Shown in pieces: positions 51,403 through 58,556 of a DNA stretch of 64,000 nt; position 1 is the first letter of the stretch; every line of letters begins with the position of its first letter. Below the pieces are notes generated by a model. That model worked only from the letters and a program-made list of their open reading frames with translations. It ran no database searches and was not told the DNA's origin. Position numbers and translations under genes: made by a program. Origin of the DNA: Ga0077560 sp046330435 (GTDB taxonomy: Bacteria; Actinomycetota; Thermoleophilia; Miltoncostaeales; Miltoncostaeaceae); contig JAXLST010000023.1 in the NCBI GenBank assembly GCA_046330435.1, positions 1-64,000 of the forward strand. The letters are read 5' to 3'.

Positions 51403-52473
51403 CTAGAGGGAGGTGATGGCCTCGACGACTCGGGGGTCGAAGTGGGAGCCGGCGACGCGGCGGCACTCGTCCATCGCGTCCTCCCACGTCCGCGGTTCGC
51501 AGTACGGGCGGCGGCTGGTCATCACGTCGACCGAATCGGCGACGCAGAGGATCCGGGCGGCCTCGGGGATGTCCTCGCCGGCGATCCGGTCCGGGTAGCC
51601 GCTGCCGTCGAACTTCTCGTGGTGGTGGCGCACCCACGACACCTGCTCTGGCGTGAGGATCTCGCTCACGATCTCCGCGCCCAGCGCGGCGTGCAGCTTC
51701 ACCGCCTCGAACTCGTCGTCGGTGAGGCGCCCGGGCTTCAGCAGCACGGCGTCGGGGACGCCGATCTTGCCGACGTCGTGCACCAGCCCGGCGTCCCGGA
51801 TGAGGTCCACGCGGTCCGGCGGCCACCCCATCGCCTCGGCGATCCGCGTCGCCAGGTGCGCGACCCGCTCGCTGTGCATGCGGGTGGACGGGTCCTTCGC
51901 GTCGATCGCGCGGGCCAGCGCGCGGATGCTGGAGGTGAGGCTCTCCTGCAGCCGCCGGTGCGCGGACACCTGCAGGTCGTGCTGGTGCACCGCGGCGTCC
52001 ACGGCCGCGATGAGGATGTCGCTGGGGCAGGGCTTGGTGAGGAACCGGAAGATCTGGCCCTCGTTCACCGCCGCGACGGCGTCCTCCAGGTCGTTCGAGC
52101 CGGTGAGCAGCAGCCGCACGGCGTCGGCGGCGACGGTGCGCGCCTCGCCCAGGAACTGGGCGCCGGTCATCCCCGGCATGTTCATGTCGCTCACGATCAC
52201 CGCGAACCCCGAGTCCTCGGCGAGGACCTCCAGGCCGGCGCGGCCGCCCACGGCGGTCGTCACCTGGAAGCGCCGGCCCAGCAGGGCCGCCAGGCCCTCC
52301 AGCACCGATGCCTCGTCGTCCACCATCAGGATCCGGGGGAGCTCGCTGCGCTTCCGGCGCCGCGCCTCCCGGTCGGTCGAAGCCGTGACCATTCCCACGT
52401 CTGAACGCCCCCGCGTCTGGGTCTCCGGTTCAGCGTCGGCCGCGAGCGCCCCCGAGTTGACGGATGAACTCAT
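51403..52473 (-). CDS. Response regulator with HD-GYP c-di-GMP phosphodiesterase domain
   Basis: The 356-residue RpfG-type protein has a receiver (RILMVDDEASVLEGLAALL, VIVSDMNMPGMTG, LTKPCPSD) and a complete HD-GYP domain: DPSTRMHSERVAHLATRIAEAMG, AGLVHDVGKIGVPDAVL, WVRHHHEKFDGSGYPD and ADSVDVMTSRRPY. All catalytic residues are present, so it should hydrolyse c-di-GMP when phosphorylated. It heads the minus-strand signalling operon. The start may be this ATG or one at 52392. Confidence 0.92.
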   Translation of the reverse strand: MSSSVNSGALAADAEPETQTRGRSDVGMVTASTDREARRRKRSELPRILMVDDEASVLEGLAALLGRRFQVTTAVGGRAGLEVLAEDSGFAVIVSDMNMPGMTGAQFLGEARTVAADAVRLLLTGSNDLEDAVAAVNEGQIFRFLTKPCPSDILIAAVDAAVHQHDLQVSAHRRLQESLTSSIRALARAIDAKDPSTRMHSERVAHLATRIAEAMGWPPDRVDLIRDAGLVHDVGKIGVPDAVLLKPGRLTDDEFEAVKLHAALGAEIVSEILTPEQVSWVRHHHEKFDGSGYPDRIAGEDIPEAARILCVADSVDVMTSRRPYCEPRTWEDAMDECRRVAGSHFDPRVVEAITSL

Positions 52474-52564
52474 TTATTCGCGGCGCCGGTCGCGGGTCGT
52501 CCGCAACCCGGGGTGTGGGGACACCCGATGGCCCGCGGGCCGGGGCGGGGGATCGTGTGCGGTG

Positions 52565-53170
52565 ATGCAGACCCGCACCGCGATCGTCATCCGGAGGTCG
52601 GCGATCCTCACCGCGGCCATCACGGCCACGGTGGGGGTGCACGTCATCTCCGCGGGTCACGTCGCCGTGCTGCCGGCGGCCCCGTTCGGGTGGCTCAGCA
52701 TCGTCGCGGCCCTCATGCCGCTCATGACGATCGCCGCGCCGCGCACGTTCACGGCGCGTCCGCCGCTGGTGCTGCTGGGGATCATGCTCCTGGCGCAGGC
52801 CGTCGCCCACCTGGCGATGTCCGCCGCGCCGTGGGCGTTCGGGCTGGTCGAGTACCACGACCCCGCGCCCGCGACCCCGGTCGCCCTGGCGGCGCACCTC
52901 GCCGCCGCGGTCCTGCTCGCGCTGCTGCTCGCCAAGGGCGAGCGCCTCCTGGCCGCCGCCGTCGCGGTGGCGCAGGCCCTCATCCTCACCATCCTCCCGG
53001 CCCGGCGCCGGCGTCCGCGGCCCACCTTCAGGGTCCCGTTCAACCCGCTGGTGCTCGTCACGCAGGCGGCCGGCCGGCCGCGCAGCTCCCGGGGCCCGCC
53101 CCGGCCGTCACCGGGCACGCCCGGGCCGGCCGCGACGATTGGTCCCGTTCTGGTCCCGGCCCGGGTGTGA
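52565..53170 (+). CDS. Four-helix membrane protein, unknown function
   Basis: The 201-residue protein has four predicted helices (about 10-30, 40-58, 66-90, 105-145), with histidines in GVHVISAGHVAVLP and QAVAHLAMSAAPW. The tail is arginine/proline-rich and cytoplasmic. I do not recognise the family. It is divergent from the signalling operon by about 90 bases and could be under shared control. Confidence 0.68.
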   Translation: MQTRTAIVIRRSAILTAAITATVGVHVISAGHVAVLPAAPFGWLSIVAALMPLMTIAAPRTFTARPPLVLLGIMLLAQAVAHLAMSAAPWAFGLVEYHDPAPATPVALAAHLAAAVLLALLLAKGERLLAAAVAVAQALILTILPARRRRPRPTFRVPFNPLVLVTQAAGRPRSSRGPPRPSPGTPGPAATIGPVLVPARV

Positions 53171-53255
53171 CACCCCGGTCACCGCACGCCGGTTCTCGCA
53201 TCCGGCGGACGGGGGTACGCTTGCGGGGTCAACGACCTCAGATGGAGGGGCCCCT

Positions 53256-53672
53256 GTGAGCATGGACTTCAACGAGTGGAACAAGGGCATCATGGCCGAG
53301 TTCCGCGCGAACGGCGGCAAGGTGGGCGGGCAGTTCGAGGGCGCCCCCATGGTCATCATCCACACCACGGGTGCGAAGACCGGCGCCAAGCGGCAGAACC
53401 CGCTCATGTACCTGGAGGACGGCGGTGACGTGGTCATCTTCGCCTCCAAGGCCGGCATGGCCACGAACCCCGACTGGTACCACAACCTCGTGAAGAACCC
53501 CGAGGTGGGCGTGGAGCTCGGCAACGAGACCTACACCGCCAAGGCCGTGGTGGAGACGGGCGCGGAGCGCGACCGCCTGTACGCCGAGATGGCCGGCCGG
53601 TTCGAGAACTTCGCCGAGTACGAGAAGGCCACCACCCGCACGATCCCCGTGGTGCGCCTCAAGCGCCAGTAG
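53256..53672 (+). CDS. F420-dependent nitroreductase-family (DDN) protein
   Basis: The 138-residue split beta-barrel protein has GAPMVIIHTTGAKTGAKRQNPL and VVIFASKAGMATNPDWYHNLVKNPEV, the patterns of the deazaflavin-dependent DDN family. It binds F420 (or a flavin) and reduces quinone-like substrates. The GTG has GGAGGGG upstream. It supports an F420-producing actinobacterium. A strong hairpin follows. Confidence 0.92.
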   Translation: MSMDFNEWNKGIMAEFRANGGKVGGQFEGAPMVIIHTTGAKTGAKRQNPLMYLEDGGDVVIFASKAGMATNPDWYHNLVKNPEVGVELGNETYTAKAVVETGAERDRLYAEMAGRFENFAEYEKATTRTIPVVRLKRQ

Positions 53673-53679
53673 TCCCTCC

Positions 53680-53712
53680 GGTGCGCTCCCGGGACCGGCC
53701 CGGGAGCGCACC
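53680..53712 (+). terminator. Hairpin terminator after the nitroreductase gene
   Basis: A 14-bp perfect stem, GGTGCGCTCCCGGG and its complement, with a 5-base loop starts 7 bases past the stop. The remaining gap to 53858 shows no gene. Confidence 0.75.
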
Positions 53713-53858
53713 GCGCGCATGCCGCGCACGGGTGGGCGCCCGGCCAAGCGCCGGCCAAGGAGCGGGTGCATCGGTTGCGCCGTCCGCGGCGCCGATGAGA
53801 ACGTCGGCGCCCGGCGGTCCAAGCACACGTCCTCAGCCCACTCGACCGAAGGAGCGAC

Positions 53859-56042
53859 GTGCGCGCCTTCACGCGGTTCATCCTGCGCCACCGGCTTCCG
53901 GTGGCGCTCCTGTGGCTGGTGGTGGCGGTCGCGGCGTTCGCCGCCACGGCCCCCGCCAGCGACTCGCTCTCCAGTGAGTTCAGTCTGCCCGGCCGCGAGA
54001 GCAGCCGTGCGGGCGACGTCCTCGCATCCCGCTTCCCGTCCGGCGGTCCGCAGGTCAACGGCCCGCTGGTGACGGTGGTGCGGCTGCCCGAGGGCACCAC
54101 CGTCGACAGCCCCGGCGTGAAGGCCGAGCTCGCGGCGGCCTTCGGGCGCGTGGCGGACGCCGTCCCGCGGTCCCGGTCGGAGGACTGGACCACCACCGGC
54201 GACGACGTCTTCGTCTCGGACGACCGGCGCACCGCCTACGGGGTGGTCTGGTACCCGCCGGGGCCCGTCGCGTTCGAGCCCGCCAAGGAGGCCCTCGCGC
54301 AGGCGCGGGTCGCCACCCGGGGCCTGGAGGTCGCCGGGGCGCCGGTGCGGATCACCGGCATCGACGCCCTCTCCTCGGGCGAGGAGGGATCCTCCGGCGG
54401 GCCGTCGGTGCTGGCGGAGGTGCTGCTGGGCGGGTTGTTCGCCCTGTTCGTGCTGGCCTTCGTGTTCGGGTCGCTCACCGCGCTGGTGCCGCTGTTCATC
54501 GCGGCGATCGCCATCCCCACGACCTACCTGGCCCTGTGGCCCATCGCCTCGATCACCGACGTGTCGGTGGTCGTGCAGTTCCTGGTCGCCCTCATCGGCC
54601 TGGGCGTGGCCGTCGACTACTCGCTGCTGGTGGTCATGCGCTGGCGCGAGGAGCGCGTCGCCGGCGGACGGTCGAACCGCGAGGCCGTCGTGGCGGCGAT
54701 GGACCACGCGGGCACGGCGGTGATCCTGTCCGGCGCCGCGGTGGCCGTGGGCCTGCTGGCCATGGTGGTGCTGCCCGTGCCGTTCCTGCGCAGCATCGGG
54801 TACGGCGGCATGCTCATCCCGCTGGTGAGCGTCCTGGTGACGATCACCCTGCTGCCGGTGGTGCTGGACACCATCGGGCCGCGCATGGACCGCATCGGGT
54901 TCCGGCGCCGCACCGAGTCCGACCAGAACGGCTGGGTGCCGTGGGGCCGCTTCGTGGTGCGCCACCGCTGGTGGGTGGGCGCCGCGGCCGCCGTGATCCT
55001 GCTGGTGCTCATCTCCCCGATGGCGAGCTTCAACACCGGCAGCCCGCGGGCGGACGCCCTGGCCTCCGGCGGCCCAGCCCGCCAGGCCCTCGACGACCTC
55101 ACGGCCGGCGGCATCGGCGCCGGCGTGCTCGCGCCGTACGAGGTGGTGGTGCGCGGCGGCGACCCGGACCGCATCGCCGCGGCGCTCGGGGCGGTGGAGG
55201 GCGTGCGCGGGGCGGTCGCCCCCGCCGGGCCGGACTGGCGCGACGGCGACCTCGCCGTCGTCAACGTCTTCGCCCCGGAGGAGAACGACTTCGCGACGGT
55301 CCGGCGGGTGCGCGACGCCGCGCACGCCCAGGACGGCGAGGTGCTGGTGGGCGGCCCCATTCCGGGCGCCGTCGACTTCAACGACGCCGTCTACGGCAAC
55401 TTCGGCTGGGTCCTGCTGGTCATCCTGGTCGTCACGTTCCTGCTGCTGGCCCGCGTCTTCCGGTCGCTGCTGCTCCCGCTCAAGGCCGTGCTGTTCAACG
55501 TCCTGTCGGTGGGCGCGGTGTGGGGCTTCCTGGTGTGGTTCTGGCAGGAGGGCAACGGGTCGGACGCGGTGTTCGGCATCGCCCCCACCGGGGCGCTCAC
55601 CGTCTGGATCCCGCTGATGGTGTTCGCGTTCCTGTACGGCCTCTCGATGGACTACGAGGTGTTCATCCTCAGCCGCATGCGCGAGGAGTACGACCGCGTG
55701 CCGTCCACCGACCGCGCCGTGATCCTGGGGATCGCGCGCACCGGCCGGCTGGTCACCGCGGGCTCGCTCATCCTGTTCGGGTCGTTCGCGGCGCTCGCCT
55801 CCGGGCCGGAGACCGACGTGAAGGTCTTCGCGACCGGGCTGGCGGTCGGGATCATCCTGGACGCCATCGTCGTGCGCGGCATGCTGCTGCCGGCGTTCGT
55901 GAACCTGCTGGGCCGGTGGAACTGGTGGCTGCCGCCGTGGGCGGCCCGCATCCTGCGGGTGGAGCCGTGCGACCCGCCGCGCGAGGAGCGCCGTCCCGAC
56001 GTGGGGCTCGACGCGCCGCGGCCGGCCCCCGCCGAGGCGTGA
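53859..56042 (+). CDS. MMPL/RND-family transporter
   Basis: The 727-residue protein has two MMPL halves, each with one helix, an outer domain and a five-helix bundle. The proton-relay motif is visible in both halves: GLGVAVDYSLLVVMRWREE and LYGLSMDYEVFILSRMREEY. It exports lipids or small hydrophobic molecules in relatives; the substrate is unknown. GAAGGAG precedes the GTG start. It is monocistronic with a hairpin at its end. Confidence 0.9.
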   Translation: MRAFTRFILRHRLPVALLWLVVAVAAFAATAPASDSLSSEFSLPGRESSRAGDVLASRFPSGGPQVNGPLVTVVRLPEGTTVDSPGVKAELAAAFGRVADAVPRSRSEDWTTTGDDVFVSDDRRTAYGVVWYPPGPVAFEPAKEALAQARVATRGLEVAGAPVRITGIDALSSGEEGSSGGPSVLAEVLLGGLFALFVLAFVFGSLTALVPLFIAAIAIPTTYLALWPIASITDVSVVVQFLVALIGLGVAVDYSLLVVMRWREERVAGGRSNREAVVAAMDHAGTAVILSGAAVAVGLLAMVVLPVPFLRSIGYGGMLIPLVSVLVTITLLPVVLDTIGPRMDRIGFRRRTESDQNGWVPWGRFVVRHRWWVGAAAAVILLVLISPMASFNTGSPRADALASGGPARQALDDLTAGGIGAGVLAPYEVVVRGGDPDRIAAALGAVEGVRGAVAPAGPDWRDGDLAVVNVFAPEENDFATVRRVRDAAHAQDGEVLVGGPIPGAVDFNDAVYGNFGWVLLVILVVTFLLLARVFRSLLLPLKAVLFNVLSVGAVWGFLVWFWQEGNGSDAVFGIAPTGALTVWIPLMVFAFLYGLSMDYEVFILSRMREEYDRVPSTDRAVILGIARTGRLVTAGSLILFGSFAALASGPETDVKVFATGLAVGIILDAIVVRGMLLPAFVNLLGRWNWWLPPWAARILRVEPCDPPREERRPDVGLDAPRPAPAEA

Positions 56043-56048
56043 GCCGGC

Positions 56049-56080
56049 GCCTCCCCCCGGGCGTCAGCCCGGGGGGAGGC
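56049..56080. terminator. Bidirectional terminator overlapping a stop codon
   Basis: A 14-bp perfect stem (GCCTCCCCCCGGGC and complement) has loop GTCA. The loop contains the minus-strand stop codon (tca, 56064-56066) of the next gene. Confidence 0.75.
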
Positions 56081-56612
56081 CCAGCAGCACCTCGTCGGTC
56101 ACCGCGAACGCGCAGGAGAACGGCGGGGACACCACCTCGTACCCCCAGTGGACCGCGTCGGGAAGGCGGTCCCGCACGCTCCGCACCCGCACGGTGGCGC
56201 GCACCCGCCACGTCGCGCCCTCGCCGATGGTGAGTCCCACGCGCTCGCTGGCCACCGCGGCGCCCGCGTTCACCGTGCCCCGGCCGGTGGGCCCGGTGGT
56301 GACCCGGCCGCGCGGCCCGCGCCACCCGCCCACCACCCGGCGCTCCACCCGCACGTCGATGCGCTGGCGGATGCGGTGCGGCTCCGCGGCGAGGGCGGGG
56401 CGGGCCGGCATGCGGTCCACCCACGCGCGCGCCGCGCCGGTGACCTCGACCACCCGGAACCCGGACGGCGTGGTCACCACCCGGCACGCGTGCGCCAGCT
56501 CGTGGCGCACGGCCCCGTCGGGCGGCGGCGGAGGGGCGTCGAACATCCCGGCCCCGGCCGCCGCCAGCCCGGCCACCGCCGTGCCGGCGACCGCCCGTCG
56601 CGTCCAACCCAC
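56064..56612 (-). CDS. Exported protein of unknown function
   Basis: The 182-residue protein has a signal peptide (RRAVAGTAVAGLAAAGAGMFDA). A long mature region follows with three cysteines or fewer (HACRVVTT; PFSCAFAV) and an HELAHACR segment. The HEL-H resembles a zinc peptidase motif (HExxH would be needed; here it is HELAH), which fits HExxH, but nothing else of a peptidase is recognisable. No family identified. Confidence 0.65.
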   Translation of the reverse strand: MGWTRRAVAGTAVAGLAAAGAGMFDAPPPPPDGAVRHELAHACRVVTTPSGFRVVEVTGAARAWVDRMPARPALAAEPHRIRQRIDVRVERRVVGGWRGPRGRVTTGPTGRGTVNAGAAVASERVGLTIGEGATWRVRATVRVRSVRDRLPDAVHWGYEVVSPPFSCAFAVTDEVLLGLPPG

Positions 56613-56721
56613 GCCGTTCCTCCCGCTTCCGCACCCATAACGGCGGTGAGTCTCACCGCCGGGCGGGCCGTGGCGACACGTCGGAATGGACGGGCGGGCC
56701 CGTCCGGACGGGGCGTGCGCG

Positions 56722-57120
56722 TCACCCCCGGACGGACCGGAGCTGCAGCGCGCCGATCACCACCACGAACGCGGTCTGGAGGATCCCCACGGCGACGCCC
56801 GCCGCCGTGAGGTCCAGGACGCCGGCCACGAGCACGGCCGCCGACACGACGCCCCAGGCCAGGTTGCCGATCGCGACCACCGCCACGGCCGGGCGCGGTG
56901 CGCCGGCCCGGGTGAGCAGCACCAGCGCGGCGGTGTACACCAGGAAGGCCGCGCCGAGGACGGCGAGGCCCCACGCCGGCATGCCGAGCGCCCCGTCCAG
57001 GACCGGGGCGGCGGCGAGCAGGACGGCCCCCGAGGCGCCGGACGGCACGGCGTCGGCGATCAGCAGCCGGCGGGGTGACGGCGCCGGCGCACGATGGGGA
57101 AGGGCGGTCGCTCCGGTCAT
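56722..57120 (-). CDS. Small four-helix membrane protein
   Basis: The 132-residue protein has four closely spaced helices (SGASGAVLLAAAPVLDGAL; GLAVLGAAFLVYTAALVLL; AVAVVAIGNLAWGVVSAAVLV; GVAVGILQTAFVVVIGALQL). Function unknown. It is divergent from the XRE regulator at 57230 with a 109-base shared control region, and is the likely target of that regulator. A GGAGG stands before the ATG. Confidence 0.75.
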   Translation of the reverse strand: MTGATALPHRAPAPSPRRLLIADAVPSGASGAVLLAAAPVLDGALGMPAWGLAVLGAAFLVYTAALVLLTRAGAPRPAVAVVAIGNLAWGVVSAAVLVAGVLDLTAAGVAVGILQTAFVVVIGALQLRSVRG

Positions 57121-57217
57121 CTCAGGCCTCCTCGGCTCGGGTTCCCCTCCAGACTGGAAGCGCCCGGGAGGCGCCGCAATGACCCGTGAGGTAATGGCCC
57201 CGGTTCCCCGGTGCGGC

Positions 57218-57223
57218 TACCGT
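57218..57223 (+). promoter_or_regulatory. -10 element (TACCGT), leaderless geometry
   Basis: TACCGT ends 6 bases before the ATG of the XRE regulator; the same hexamer precedes the carbonic anhydrase gene. Confidence 0.55.
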
Positions 57224-57229
57224 CGGCGC

Positions 57230-58027
57230 ATGACGACCGCCGCCGCACCGCATGCCGGCCGGCTCCTGCGCGAATGGCGGGAGCGCCGCAACCTGAGCCA
57301 GCTCGCCCTCGCATCCGGTGCCGCGGTGTCCGCGCGCCACCTCTCGTTCATCGAGACCGGCCGCAGCCGCCCCAGCCGGGAGATGCTGCTCCACCTCGCC
57401 GAGCGCCTGGACGTGCCGCTGCGCGAGCGCAACCGGCTGCTGCTCGCCGCCGGCTACGCGCCGGTGTACGGCGAGCGCGCCCTCGACGGCGACGAGCTCG
57501 GTCCCGTGCGGGACGCGCTGGAGCGGCTGCTGGCGGCCCATCTGCCGTACCCGGCCCTGGTGGTCGACCGCTGCTGGAACGTCCTGCTCATGAACGACGC
57601 GGTCGGCGGCATGCTCGCCGGCGTCGCCCCGCACCTCATGCGGCCGCCGGTCAACGCGCTGCGGGTGACCCTCCACCCCGAGGGCATGGCCCCCGCGATC
57701 GCCGACCTGCCCGCCTGGTGCTGGCACATCATGGAGCGCGTCGACCGGGCGCTCGCCGCCACCGGCGACCCGCAGCTGGCGGCCCTGCGCGAGGAGCTCG
57801 CCGCGTACCCGGCGGTGCGCGACGCCCTCGCCGGCGGTGCGCCGCCCGCCCGGCCCGGGGACGCGTTCCTGCTGCCGCTCACCCTCCGCACGCCCGCGGG
57901 CGAGCTGAGCTTCTTCGCGACCCAGACCGTCTTCGGGTCGCCCCTGGACATCACCCTCTCCGAGCTGTCGGTCGAGGCGTTCTACCCGGCGGACGCCGTC
58001 ACCGCGGCCCACCTGGCCGGGCGCTGA
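57230..58027 (+). CDS. XRE-family regulator with MmyB-like ligand domain
   Basis: The 265-residue protein has an N-terminal helix-turn-helix (LREWRERRNLSQLALASGAAVSARHLSFIETGRSRPSREML) and a C-terminal MmyB-like PAS-type sensor domain with AHLPYPALVVDRCWNVLLMND, the family's fatty-acid-type pocket, and LSFFATQTVFGSPLDITLSELSVEAFYPAD. It probably represses the divergent membrane gene or itself until a ligand binds. Confidence 0.92.
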   Translation: MTTAAAPHAGRLLREWRERRNLSQLALASGAAVSARHLSFIETGRSRPSREMLLHLAERLDVPLRERNRLLLAAGYAPVYGERALDGDELGPVRDALERLLAAHLPYPALVVDRCWNVLLMNDAVGGMLAGVAPHLMRPPVNALRVTLHPEGMAPAIADLPAWCWHIMERVDRALAATGDPQLAALREELAAYPAVRDALAGGAPPARPGDAFLLPLTLRTPAGELSFFATQTVFGSPLDITLSELSVEAFYPADAVTAAHLAGR

Positions 58028-58050
58028 GGCCCGGCCGGGAGGGCCCGCGG

Positions 58051-58410
58051 TCAGGCCGTGGCCTGGTGCCCCGGACGGTGGGTCACGTGCCGCACCATCG
58101 CGGCCGCCCACAGCAGCACGAAGCCGGTGACCATCAGCGACAGGGCCGTCACCGACCCGGCCGCGACCGCCCACACGGCGAGCAGCGCCGTCACCGTCCC
58201 GAGCCCCGCGAACAGGGCCGGCACGTCGTCGCGCCCCTCGACGCGGCCCATGGAGCACGCCGCCACGCCGAGCACGAGGATCACCACCGCCGCCCACCGG
58301 TGGCTGTCGCCCACCAGGGGCACGTCCCACCCCTCCCGGGTCGCGGCGAGCACCAGCACCGCCGTGGCCGTCAGGGCCGTGGCCGCCACATCACGAGTGA
58401 GACGCGTCAT
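58051..58410 (-). CDS. Four-helix membrane protein, unknown function
   Basis: The 119-residue protein has helices at about 8-25, 38-55, 65-83 and 88-107. There are few charged residues apart from an ASN/ASP-poor loop (GRVEGRDDVP). It could be a redox or stress membrane protein; no family recognised. The stop is 23 bases from the convergent XRE stop. Confidence 0.7.
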   Translation of the reverse strand: MTRLTRDVAATALTATAVLVLAATREGWDVPLVGDSHRWAAVVILVLGVAACSMGRVEGRDDVPALFAGLGTVTALLAVWAVAAGSVTALSLMVTGFVLLWAAAMVRHVTHRPGHQATA

Positions 58411-58510
58411 CGCGCACCTCCTTCGATCGCCTCACCGCCGAGTGTCGCGCTCAACCCGCCGCCGTGGCATCGGGGAGCGGCCGGACACCGGGGTGCGGCC
58501 GTGCGCGCGA

Positions 58511-58544
58511 CCGGCCGCCGCCCCCCGGAGGGGACGGCGGCCGG
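58511..58544 (-). terminator. Hairpin terminator after aceA
   Basis: A near-perfect 15-base inverted repeat (CCGGCCGCCG... / ...CGGCGGCCGG, one mismatch, short loop) begins 12 bases beyond the isocitrate lyase stop. Confidence 0.6.
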
Positions 58545-58556
58545 CGCGGCGCGGGA

